Assembly: GCA_028565635.1 (NCBI GenBank)
Contig: JAOXYB010052423.1
Span: 1-11,534, forward strand
Source: Phoronis ovalis
Lineage: Eukaryota > Phoronida > Phoronidae
Direction of reading: 5' to 3'
DNA length: 11,534 nt
Shown one piece after another: positions 1 to 8,577 of the stretch (within the stretch, counting starts at the first letter, position 1; each line of letters begins with the position of its first letter). Made by a program: the position numbers and the translations under genes. The notes beneath the pieces are model-generated. The model saw only the letters and a list, made by a program, of their open reading frames with translations. It was not told where the DNA came from and ran no database searches.

Positions 1-761
1 ACAACATTTGCCGAATCAATATTTTTACTTAAATACAACAAAGTCGTTGATAAAATGAAACCAAATTAGTAAAACTTGTTTTGGGATTCGAGTGATATAT
101 GTTTATTTCCAAGTTTTAAATAATTGTATTCCTAATATTGTGACTGAGCTAATTTGTCATGAATATTCTTTACACCAAAGGTTAACATTATACTGGGCAA
201 AGTCTGCTTAAAAGTTTGTGTTTTTTATTTTAGAGCTTTTAGTGCATGTAAATTGTAATATGTATCCCACTTCCCAGTCTAAGTTGTATTAACACGCCCC
301 TAAATAGTTACAAAGTTTGACTTACCGCCCGTTTGAATGATCATAATGTTGGATGTCATCTTAGTTTTTTGCCAGATACCCAGTCAAATAAAGGAGATAA
401 CCAACAATTAAATTTAAAACAGGCTTATATATCGACGCGTCTAAGTACCAGAGGATAAGCTTCTCCCCCGCCCTGCTGCTTCCGTATTTTCCCGCTTACT
501 ATGTAACTGTAAAATGGTTCAATGGGTTAATAAACCTAAGATGGTAAATCCTAGATATATAATTTTAAATTGCCGAATACTGTGATACGTTTTAATAATC
601 TGTATCTTTGTCACAAACATTTTCATGTAAGCATAAATCAGTTAAATATAAAAATTGCCTGATCACTTTTTTTTTGCAATGATTTGTTCATTAGTGAGTA
701 GTGTCATTGTGCTGACCCTTTCCTTGTTTCGGTTGGATGAGATTGGTTGGATGGTAGAAAA
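1..761 (+). promoter_or_regulatory. TMX1 upstream region: putative promoter and 5' leader
   Basis: I see no convincing exon of another gene here. The most promoter-like part is about 424-500. It has a TATA-like run (TTATATAT), a CpG-containing patch (CGACGCG) and a C-rich block (CCCCCGCCC at 465-473) whose complement resembles a GC box. An AATAAA at 387-392 could end an upstream + strand transcript but has no coding context. The transcription start is not identifiable. A pyrimidine run near 667-675 followed by TTAG at 691-694 could be a splice or trans-splice acceptor for the leader. Confidence 0.3.
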
Positions 762-765
762 ATGA
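679..765 (+). other. Upstream ORF overlapping the TMX1 start (ATGA overlap)
   Basis: An ATG at 679 opens 28 codons ending in TGA at 763-765. That stop overlaps the TMX1 ATG at 762-764 by two bases. A second, seven-codon upstream ORF (ATG 737, TAG 755-757) lies within it in another frame. If the mRNA begins upstream of 679, these could lower TMX1 translation or feed reinitiation. The peptide is hydrophobic and unrecognised. This matters only if the leader is not removed by splicing or trans-splicing. Confidence 0.4.
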
Positions 766-904
766 CACGTATAATTGTAGTGGTTGTCTTAGTTATTTTA
801 TCTATAATTATTACCCCATCAAATGGGAAAGAATCTTCCAAGCCAGTTGTGCTAACCGAAAGCACATGGGGTGATATGCTCGAAGGCGAGTGGATGGTAG
901 AATT
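762..904 (+). CDS. TMX1: TMX1 exon 1: signal peptide and start of the thioredoxin fold
   Basis: This exon encodes residues 1-47 and the first two bases of F48. The start is well supported: there is an A at -3, an in-frame TGA lies at 738-740, and no in-frame ATG falls between. Residues 4-17 are almost entirely I, V and L, typical of a signal peptide; cleavage is likely near S20-G22. LTESTW followed by MLEGEWMVEF matches the first strand and helix of the TMX1 thioredoxin domain. The donor at 905 is GTAAGT (phase 2). Confidence 0.93.
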
Positions 905-3900
905 GTAAGTAAATTAAAGTGTAACTAAACACTAAAGTCTAAACGGTATGCACTTGTTGCCAGTTGTTGGCGTCATGTTTGACGTTCAATTTCAGTGGAA
1001 TCAAGGCGACGAGTTCAATTGTACAGTTTTATGATAAGTAACATTGTTAACTGCTTTCATCGTGTTGTCATCGTGTATATTTTACGTCATGCAGTGACAC
1101 AAATTATTAAAGCACCTGGTTCCCAATATCGTCAATTTGGAAGTTCATATCAGTCTGATCATGTGTTAAATATATGTACACGCTGCACTGAAGCACATAT
1201 TATTTATGACCAGTGATTATGACATTGTTATGAAGATCTATTTCCTAATCTGATAAGTCCTCCTGGCATCGACCGTCTTTTATATGGGGACATGAGATCA
1301 TTTTAAGTTAGAAACAGACTCGTCCGCACCCCTATTGGAACACTCCCAGAGAGATCGACCTATGCAATACAACTTACAAGTTTTTGAGTTTGTGCTATTG
1401 TGCTGAGATTTGGTGCCAAACATCATAAATTGACTTGTAACCATTACAAGGAAAATTACTTGCATATAGCTGGATCATTTTTACCTATTTGCGAACGATA
1501 GTCATAGAAATAAAATTTCGTCAAAAAAGGTAGCTGTTGACACTTTTATCTGTTTTCCTGCACGGGAGTTCAAATAATTATATTGGAGTAGTTTGTTAGG
1601 TTTTCACTTTTAAAGTATGACAGGGAAGACAAACAGTTTAACACAGAAGTTGCTGTGTCTCCAGTTCTTTACATCTATTATTCATCACAATTGATGTGCA
1701 CTGTCCCTCATAAATTCTTGTGTCACTTAATTAGTTAAATGGTGGATTGTACTGGGGTGGCAATGCCTCACAACTAATATGCATAAGTTGAGCACTACTG
1801 CTGATACTTACTGCCATCTTAACACCTGCGCGTTAATAACAATGGTTTATAATAACTAATTTAACTCACAAAAGACAGCCCTGCAATGTAATAGTATACT
1901 GAGGTTATTCCCGCCCTAATAATTATACTTCAAAATCCAAAATTCAATATAGTATTACAAAAATTCCAAGATAGTATATGATAGTGGATGATAAGGTTAC
2001 TTATTTTACAAAGGTCAAATAGTGGAGTCACTATTACTGTGCTACCAGTCAGTGCATAATGTTTGGCACTAAGTCTCAACCATCAGATTATCAGCACACA
2101 GGGTGAAAACTGCTATCATGTCTTAACTCTGGGTCAGCAGCCCTAAACATGTGTATTGCAAGTTGAAAAGACACCCATTTAACAGACAAATCCGTTGCAC
2201 AAGTGACTCTTTTATAGATAACTGTAAAAAATTCTTTTATGTGCAGTTTTACATGCATGCACTTCAGTTCACTTTCAAAAATATAACGCTATTATAGACA
2301 CATGCATGAAAACATTACAGCGTACTTGTCATTTTCTATTAATGAAATATACCCATAGGTAATGGGGAACAGTACCGTTTGGCACTACTTACTGGAACAA
2401 AAAGCTTGTCAAATGTTGGATAGTTAAATGAAAAACAACATTGCAAAGTATACATTTTTGGAAAAGTAGTAACTTGAAGACTATGAAAATTTACTTTTCC
2501 CATATCACACTTGATTATGTAAGCAGTCAGGGGGGCCGTTTTGTGTTAAAACTCAGTGTATTTTAAAAAACATAAACTTCAAAAAAAGTCAAAATTAACT
2601 TCAAATAGAGAACTCTAAAACCGTTATCGTTTTTTTATTAAATTTTTCTGTATTCAAAAGTTACGACCTTTCAAAATTCTACAGGCTGAAAAAGTATTAA
2701 TTTTTTCTGACACCTATTTATATTGAAGCACATCATTTAAAAATGGAGCAAAATTTTGGAAATAAATTTTAGCGATTTCAGCTTTGTATCTGTGGGGGTT
2801 TTGCACATAGATTAAATTGCCGAAATGGGACTAGACACCTTAAATGCAGAAAAAAGGACTTTTCATATGACTTTTCAGTCATGCATATAATCTTCCAATC
2901 AATCATATTATGTTATTGTGGTACTATTCTATTAAGCTGCGTAAAATTATGCCATGAATGGAAACGCTTCAAATTCAACCATTTGAGAAAAAGCGAGATC
3001 ATATTACATGATAATTTTAATGTTGGTAACATGTTTAATTTACTTCGTTAATGTCTCATTGGATAGATCTTATGATGCAGAGCGTTAGCAATGGGTGTAC
3101 ACATACATATACAAATTTATTATTTCCTAGCTATGCTCCTTGGTGTCCAGCTTGTCGGCAACTGAGTGAAATATGGGATAAATTTAGCAGTTGGAGTAAA
3201 GATCTGGATATCAAAGTTGCTCAAGTGGACGTCACTGAAAATGCAGGACTTAGCGGCAGATTTCTCATTTTTGCCTTACCTACTATATACCAGTAAGTGC
3301 ACTGTCAATAAGTGTCTTAGATACTCTTTACTGCCTCTATTATTATACAACTTTTAAGTAGTATAGTAATGTTATTTTCTCTCGGTTTTCGAGATGGTAT
3401 TTTGAATTCAGAAATTGTCTTATAATGTCTACAAAATTCCTTAGACCATAAGTGTTGACAAGTTGACCTATGAATTGCAGTGACACCTATGCTTATGCTT
3501 TCAGTCACCCAGTTAAACTTTTACAAAGATACCATGTTTTAATGAAATTAAATGGACCAGCATTGTGTGTACCTAACTTTATATCTTTTAGAACTCTGTT
3601 CAGACTTGGCATAAAGTTACATCAAAATGTAACTTTATGCCAAGGATGTTTTTAGCATTTTCAGCAAGCTTTGTCCCATTTCAAAGGGTAAAAGCTGACA
3701 AGATATATGAACTTGTACCCCAAGTTACCATCAACATACGATTATGGTAACAAAATGCATTATTCAGTAGGTCCAGTAAACACGCGTCTTTTTGTAATAT
3801 ATATATTTTATGCTTTTATATTTTCCTAATTCTGTCTCAGTGTACACTCAAATAATTTTTAATTACAGTGTTAAAGATGGGGTGTTTAGAGTATATCGGG

Positions 3901-5712
3901 GGCCTAGAGAAGAAAATGATTTCATTAGCTTTGTTGATGAGAAAAAATGGGAAGAAATAGAACCAGTGATTTGGTGGCAGAATCCAGGTTCATTCCAGTG
4001 AGTTCAGATATGCATTTAACTGTCTTTGAAACTTAGCTTAATTTTATGTAAGTTTTCTGTTAAGGCCTTGATGAATAAGACAAACCAGTGTCAAAATGTC
4101 ATTCATTGTGAAATATAACAAAGAGTACACAGTTAAGTTAGAATAAAAAAGAGCTTTAAATATTTATAATGACTACCTTTGCAGTCTGTCTACCACAAAT
4201 GCTACATGACTAAGTAATAGCTTGTATTGTAAACAGTCTCACTACACAGTATTTTGTAGGTTAGCAGAATATGTGCCGGAAAAAAATACTGTGGCATGCT
4301 CACTTGAGATTTTTTTCTAACAAACCATGATTTGTTTAGTTACTGAATTAACTCAAATCTAACATGATATGTATTATAATTTTAGTTTAGCAATAATACC
4401 TTACTTGTGATGGGATTCATTATAATACATAAATAAATTCACTGATTCCTGATCTTGTCTTTTTGCAGTATGGGAGCTGTTGGATGGTTTTTCAAAATAT
4501 CCATGCTCGTTAGGGTAAGTGTGCTATTACTTATACGATGTAATTCTAGTTAAATACATGTCAACAAATTTTATTTGTAAGTATTTTGTTAATGATTCAC
4601 TTTCTGGAACTTGATTTGTTGCACAGGAAGATTAGAATGGTAAAATCAAGAAATTGTGTGTTATTTCAAAATTTTAGTTCAGCCAGTACTGTAAAGGTCC
4701 TGATATTGCTTAAGTATTTATTTCTTTTGCAGCAAACCTTTACTCTTCTAACAGAAGAATACCAGCTGCCAGTTTGGTCAGCCTATGTTATATTTGCTAT
4801 TGCAACCGTTGTTATAGGATTACTTTTAGGTTTGGTAGGTGTAATTGGCATTTAATATTTTGTGATATCTCTTAAAAATTGCAAGACTGTAAATAATTTG
4901 TTGCACAGTGGCTTGAGAAATGAAATCCGTGACAGGTTACAAGGTAACAACATCACCTCATGAAACTTTTCTAAAACATTCATCATTTGCAGTTGTTTTT
5001 GTTTTGTAAAAGAACAAAATTGATATACTCTAGCCACTCCTTTAAAAATAGTATTGGTTTTCACGATAGAAATCAAGATAATGGCAGTTGCTTCTTTTTA
5101 ATTTTGTTGTTCAAAATATAAGTAAGGAATGTGTGAAAGTACCTACTTCTTTATTTTTAATCCCATGTTTTCTGTAGGTTAGTTTTAGTTCTTATCAAAA
5201 ATGACATTTATTTCCAGACCCTTGTGTGTCTGTGTGACTTTATATGTCCACCACGTTACAGTAAGCGTGACATTCATGTGGAAAAAGACAAGGAAAGTGA
5301 TGTGGAAGAAGAACAGGTAATTGTCAAATCTCAGTTGAAGCTATGTTGATTGTATGTAGTAAATGTCCTGTAGAAATTTTTTTGTTCTAATACATTGCAA
5401 ATATTTCTCATAATAATAGACTTTCAGAAACAATAATGACAAGTTTGAGGTTTTATTACTACTGGGCCTGTACCATCTCGTAAAATGCATCTTATGTTCG
5501 GGAAATGGGGTGGGCACAATATTTCGAACGAGTTTCTTAAATATCTCTGGTAGTAGAAAAGGATATAAAAGTAGATACTGCCTGCTTGTTTTAGTTAAAC
5601 AAATGACCAAACTTTATGGTATAATTACTTACAGGAGGAATCAGACATGGTAGAAGGTGATGCCGGCAGCACATCTGCTGCAGTAAGAAAACGCAAAGTA
5701 AGAAAAGATTAA
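762..5712 (+). CDS. TMX1: TMX1, thioredoxin-related transmembrane protein 1 (complete, seven exons)
   Basis: Splicing seven exons gives 759 nt, or 252 residues plus a TAA stop. Residues 1-20 or so are a hydrophobic signal peptide. Residues about 29-140 form a thioredoxin domain with the redox motif C53-P-A-C56 inside YAPWCPAC, and a probable cis-proline P98 in ALPTIY. Residues about 174-200 are a single membrane helix starting at LPVW and containing GLLLGL, followed by an acidic tail and a basic end. CPAC, GLSGRF, ALPTIYH, DFI.F and LPVW are all TMX1 hallmarks as I know the family. TMX1 is a type I ER membrane member of the protein disulfide isomerase family; its lumenal CPAC site reduces or exchanges disulfides in membrane-bound clients. 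The tail is shorter than in the human protein (about 280 residues). Every junction keeps frame and is collinear with the family, so the identification is very secure. Expression level and exact UTR ends cannot be read here. Confidence 0.95.
905..3130 (+). other. TMX1 intron 1 (2,226 bp)
   Basis: The intron starts GTAAGT and ends TTTCCTAG. No exon inside it is supported. An open frame at 995-1216 has no family resemblance and no splice context. The content is AT-rich and looks like unique or decayed repeat sequence. Two segments around 1401-1427 and 2055-2081 resemble each other in inverted orientation. A stretch at about 2529-2850 has a G run (GGGGGGCC) and long A and T runs that suggest an old repeat. 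Confidence 0.9.
3131..3292 (+). CDS. TMX1: TMX1 exon 2: thioredoxin core with the CPAC active site
   Basis: The acceptor is CTAG at 3127-3130 and the donor is GTAAGT at 3293. The exon completes F48 and runs to the first two bases of H102. It carries YAPWCPAC (cysteines 53 and 56), a helix rich in W, D and E, the strand IKVAQVDVTE, then GLSGRF and ALPTIY. The buried strand and the proline at 98 match what is expected of a functional thioredoxin fold. The intron falls immediately before the active-site motif. Confidence 0.95.
3293..3868 (+). other. TMX1 intron 2 (576 bp)
   Basis: The intron starts GTAAGT and ends TTACAG. It contains a perfect inverted repeat at 3605-3644, listed separately. 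A decoy acceptor (TTGCAG at 3475-3480) precedes an in-frame open stretch that runs to a stop at 3653-3655. Using it would truncate TMX1 after about residue 159, without the membrane helix. The family alignment says it is normally skipped. Confidence 0.88.
3605..3644. repeat. Perfect 18-bp inverted repeat with a 4-nt loop (intronic hairpin)
   Basis: The left arm is 3605-3622 (CTTGGCATAAAGTTACAT), the loop is CAAA at 3623-3626, and the right arm is 3627-3644, the exact reverse complement of the left arm. Pairing stops sharply at both ends. The loop is too small and the stem too short for a standard animal microRNA precursor (about 30-35 bp stem). A snapback fragment of a mobile element or a local inverted duplication is more likely. 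No terminal repeat or target duplication is obvious. Confidence 0.9.
3869..3997 (+). CDS. TMX1: TMX1 exon 3: end of the thioredoxin fold
   Basis: The acceptor ends TTACAG at 3868 and the donor is GTGAGT at 3998. The exon completes H102 and encodes residues 103-144. KDGVFRVYRGPR is the last pair of beta strands, and DFISFVDEKKWEEIEP is the final amphipathic helix. WWQNPGSF then begins the lumenal linker. The order matches the human protein without gaps, which confirms that exon 2 joins directly to exon 3. Confidence 0.94.
3998..4468 (+). other. TMX1 intron 3 (471 bp)
   Basis: The intron starts GTGAGT and ends TTTTTGCAG after a pyrimidine-rich tract. I see no exon, RNA gene or clear repeat in it. 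Confidence 0.88.
4469..4514 (+). CDS. TMX1: TMX1 exon 4: lumenal linker (46-nt micro-exon)
   Basis: The acceptor is TTTTTGCAG ending at 4468, after a pyrimidine run, and the donor is GTAAGT at 4515. The exon completes H145 and encodes 15 residues (MGAVGWFFKISMLVR). The family has a similar semi-hydrophobic stretch here, between the thioredoxin fold and the membrane helix. The exon is short but is needed to keep phase between exon 3 (phase 2) and exon 5 (phase 0). Confidence 0.9.
4515..4732 (+). other. TMX1 intron 4 (218 bp)
   Basis: This is the shortest intron of the gene, starting GTAAGT and ending TTCTTTTGCAG. Its downstream part happens to be open in a frame that runs into exon 5. Residues read there do not resemble TMX1, so the open stretch is not taken as coding. 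Confidence 0.88.
4733..4834 (+). CDS. TMX1: TMX1 exon 5: transmembrane helix
   Basis: The acceptor is TTTTGCAG ending at 4732 and the donor is GTAGGT at 4835 (phase 0 at both ends). It encodes residues 161-194. LPVW at 172-175 marks entry into the membrane, followed by about 20 uninterrupted hydrophobic residues ending in GLLLGL. Reading past the donor gives only six more codons before a stop (VGVIGI, TAA at 4853-4855). The GTAGGT splice to exon 6 is therefore required for a cytosolic tail. Confidence 0.93.
4835..5217 (+). other. TMX1 intron 5 (383 bp)
   Basis: The intron starts GTAGGT and ends TTTCCAG. Nothing else is recognised in it. Retention would stop translation six codons after the membrane helix and remove the whole cytosolic tail. 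Confidence 0.88.
5218..5316 (+). CDS. TMX1: TMX1 exon 6: end of the helix and juxtamembrane cysteines
   Basis: The acceptor is TTTCCAG ending at 5217 and the donor is GTAATT at 5317. The exon is exactly 33 codons, residues 195-227. It begins TLVCLCDFICPP, with cysteines at 198, 200 and 204, the region where human TMX1 is palmitoylated. Charged residues follow (SKRD, then EKDKES and VEEEQ), as expected on the cytosolic side. S221 is followed by an acidic residue at +3, which fits a casein kinase 2 site; this is an inference only. Confidence 0.92.
5317..5634 (+). other. TMX1 intron 6 (318 bp)
   Basis: The intron starts GTAATT (the weakest TMX1 donor by consensus) and ends TTACAG. A minus-strand open frame overlapping it has no recognisable homology and is treated as chance. 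Confidence 0.86.
5635..5712 (+). CDS. TMX1: TMX1 exon 7: acidic-to-basic cytosolic end
   Basis: The acceptor is TTACAG ending at 5634; the exon ends at TAA 5710-5712. It encodes residues 228-252. An acidic stretch (EESDMVEGD) is followed by a small linker (AGSTSAA) and a basic end (VRKRKVRKD). The frame is the only one open from the acceptor that continues the acidic tail of exon 6. The last nine residues are more basic than I recall for vertebrate TMX1. Confidence 0.88.
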   Translation, partial: EESDMVEGDAGSTSAAVRKRKVRKD

Positions 5713-6118
5713 TGTTTCCCATCAGCTGAAAACCTCAAGAAACCATTTTGACTTTGTTTGATGATTTTCCACATTATAACCTGCTTTCCTACTGATCTTG
5801 AGTACATTTGCATTAATCTCCTCAGTCAATCTCTTCATTGTAAATAGTAGATGATAGTTCCACAAAGTTTGTCAAATACCTCTACTCACAATGTTATTCG
5901 TAATCACTAAAGCGAAACATGTGGTAAAAGGTGTGATAATTATGCCAGGTAAGAATCATTGTTACTATTTATCCCAGGCTTAAATATTGTTGTCTCGCAT
6001 GCATCTCTAAGAAAGAAAAACCAAATGACAAGTGTTTCCTCGAGGAAGGAACTTTTTCCAGAGCTGCGCTCAAACAAATATTGTCAGTTCTCCAGATGTT
6101 TCGCTCTAGTGTCTATTG

Positions 6119-6124
6119 AATAAA
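6119..6124 (+). terminator. Polyadenylation signal AATAAA (most proximal for TMX1)
   Basis: This is the first canonical AATAAA after the TMX1 stop, 407 nt downstream, and is followed by G- and T-containing sequence (TTGTGAGGAGTG) that could serve as the downstream element. Confidence 0.45.
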
Positions 6125-6285
6125 TTGTGAGGAGTGAACCAGGTTTCGTAAATTGTATCCATTCTAATTGCAATTAGTCACTGTGGGGGTATGTTGGCTA
6201 ACTCACCATTCACTAGTATATTTTGCAAACAAAATGTATTTATTTTGTTAGAACATAGTTTTTTAAATCCTCTATTGATTTAGAA

Positions 6286-6291
6286 AATAAA
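6286..6291 (+). terminator. Polyadenylation signal AATAAA (second for TMX1)
   Basis: A canonical hexamer followed by a T-rich, G-containing stretch (TAATATTTTGTAAGTATGTG), which is a reasonable downstream element. It is an alternative to the 6119 site. Confidence 0.4.
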
Positions 6292-8109
6292 TGTAATATT
6301 TTGTAAGTATGTGAAGCTAGAATGTTTGGAAGAAAAATTGATATGTTTCAATACATTGATCGTATGCTAGGCTAGTCTTCAAATCTCATATTTTTTCATA
6401 ATATCCTCTGGTGAAGAAAGCTCTAAATTGAAAGGTTACTATTGCTTTGCTAGGTGCCCAAATGGACAAAATAAGAGATAAGAACATGCTGTTATTTCAT
6501 AAATTTTAAACAATCAAGAACAAGCTTTATTTTTGTATTTTAATCAAACATAATTTTGTATTTAAACTTTAGTGTTTGTCAGTTTAGGGTTTCCAGAAAG
6601 GGCTGTTTATTGTAATTATCAAATACAAAAATATTTTTTCTGTACTTTAAACATCATACCATGTCTTGGTCATGTGATTTAGTAAGTAAACAATATACAA
6701 GTAATTGAAACTACATGATTGTTGTGTTCATAAGATGATAAATGTACAGAATTGTGCTTTGCTTCATGTTCGTATTAGTATGTTTATTGCTTAAGGACAA
6801 TAAACTAAGCAATGTTCACAAATTTGAGTCCCAGCAGCATACCAAATGGACCAGGCAAATATATCTTTCTATTACAAAGATTTGTTTATCAGTAAATGTT
6901 TTTATGATAAAATGGAAAGCGCTAAAATGCTGATTACATGAAAATTTAACACTCCACATCACCATCTGATCTTTACTTAATTTTGCATCAGTATGCAACT
7001 TTTTGGCCACATTGTAATGACAATAATACTGGGTACTATGAATAACATAATTTATTAATTATACCATGCATTGAGTTTACAACAACCTCTAGAGGTAATA
7101 TTCATGCAGTGCCATGATTGCAAAAGCTTTGGAGGTGGCATAAACCATGACTATAAATGGGAGAAAATTGCTAGTTTTCTAATGGTCAAATTTTGAAATG
7201 GTGAAAAAGTAAGAACATATTTGCACTTTTTTTAACCTACTTAGGCCGCAGTCCCATCGAAAATACTCCATATTATTTTTAGGTTTTACTCATTGCAGGA
7301 GCTGTAAGCTAAACATATTAAGTTGTCTTTACATTTTGCTTATTATACAAAATTGAGCTTCTAATTTATGGACAATAAAAATATGAGATAATTATTGTAA
7401 AAATGTTTGTTCAGAACATCAAAATTTTCCTGCCTTTGTTCTAGAGTCAAGGCTAGCAATTATATTGAACCTTTTAGACTTAGAATGTCGTATAGCATCT
7501 AGTAAAATTACTAATAATTGAGAATTGATATCACTGGTGTTGTGCCACATTTTAGATATCTACCTGCCAGGAAGCTACTGAACAGTATTTTTGCATTGTG
7601 GATGTCAGAATTTGGTGAAAAATGCATTAGAGGCAATGGATTAGTGGCATATCCTCATCTCATTGTCAGGCATCATTTCAAAGCTTTGTTAAGACTAACG
7701 TGCATAAACCCTGTACTCCTCATGCTGAACACAAATTATAGCGAACAGAAAAGCTGAGGTGATCAGATTGCTTCACGTGTACATTTGCTAGATAAAAACT
7801 TGCTTGTTCAATGGTTCCATAGCTAATAATGTGTCATCAATGAATACACTTATACTTAAACACTTGTTTTTTGCTCGAGTGATACTTTTGTGGCAGTAAG
7901 TGGAATGAAATCATCGTACACTTGTTTGCTGCTGCAGAATACTGAAAAACACATATATGGTACAAGGACACAATTAATTTCTCATCCACTTCAATCGTAA
8001 AAATCTTTTTATAATATCTTGTCAGACGTTTAGATCAAACTTTTTTTCAGTCACAAATCAAGATAATTATGTCTGTAGCCTACAATTAAGTTTTTGTCCT
8101 GGCTTGGCC

Positions 8110-8115
8110 AATAAA
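8110..8115 (+). terminator. Polyadenylation signal AATAAA (most distal on the + strand)
   Basis: This hexamer is followed by GTTTTTATGT, and is the last + strand AATAAA before the convergent gene's candidate end. It would mark the longest possible TMX1 transcript. Confidence 0.25.
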
Positions 8116-8135
8116 GTTTTTATGTATAGTACATT

Positions 8136-8554
8136 GTAAGCAACCTGGTTAAAATGCGAGACCTTGTCCCAGCACTTAGCAGGCTTCCCATCCACTAAAA
8201 AATTCCACTATTCTTTGAAAAGTCATTTTCAAATTCGGATTACTGTCATTTTAAGCAAATTACACCCAGTTTTAAGTGACCAATATGGCCAATCCCAAAG
8301 ATGGTAGGAAAAAATGGCTTGTTAATACACATAGCTTGTAGAGTTACATAGCTTGGAATGGTGCAAGCCATATATTGCTATACATCAAGTACTCAATGAA
8401 AGGTTGAAACAAAGCAAAAGTTTACGAGTGCAACTGACGATCAGTAACAGGAATTTGAAATTGACGAAAAATACTCCCATCTACAATTATGATCTTGTAA
8501 TTTAATTGGAATAGAAATCCTTGTAAAGAAGCTAGTAACGACAAGAAAAAACTT
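8136..8554. other. Intergenic gap between convergent genes
   Basis: This stretch lies between the most distal candidate ends of the two transcripts. It holds a 17-nt-spaced direct repeat of ACATAGCTTG (8329-8338 and 8346-8355) inside an 8-bp inverted repeat (8314-8321 and 8364-8371). A minus-strand open frame starting at 8607 has no recognisable features. Confidence 0.4.
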
Positions 8555-8571
8555 AAGTTGAAAATTAGAAG

Positions 8572-8577
8572 TTTATT
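8572..8577 (-). terminator. Polyadenylation signal AATAAA for PLC-beta
   Basis: TTTATT on the + strand reads AATAAA on the minus strand. It is the only canonical signal between the PLC-beta stop codon and this point, so it is the leading candidate for the transcript end. Confidence 0.4.

Larger units (their letters stand above)
5713..8135 (+). other. TMX1 3' UTR candidate and 3' flank
   Basis: There is no supported coding sequence for about 2.4 kb after the TMX1 stop. Open frames in this stretch are short and unlike any family I know. AATAAA occurs on the + strand at 6119-6124, 6286-6291, 6799-6804, 7374-7379 and 8110-8115, so the transcript may end at any of several sites. The first would give a 3' UTR of roughly 430 nt, the last roughly 2.4 kb. 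The far end given here is an estimate. Confidence 0.5.

Noticed and set aside
995-1216. 73-codon + strand open frame in intron 1
   Set aside because: No family likeness, no splice context linking it to exon 1, and it lies in the middle of a clear GT-AG intron.
3605-3644. The intron 2 hairpin as a microRNA precursor or tRNA
   Set aside because: The stem is 18 bp with a 4-nt loop and no lower stem, unlike a microRNA precursor. There is no cloverleaf or A/B box for a tRNA.
7518-7757. 79-codon + strand open frame in the TMX1 3' flank
   Set aside because: No recognisable domain or motif and no supporting splice or start context. An open frame of this length is expected by chance in several kilobases of sequence.
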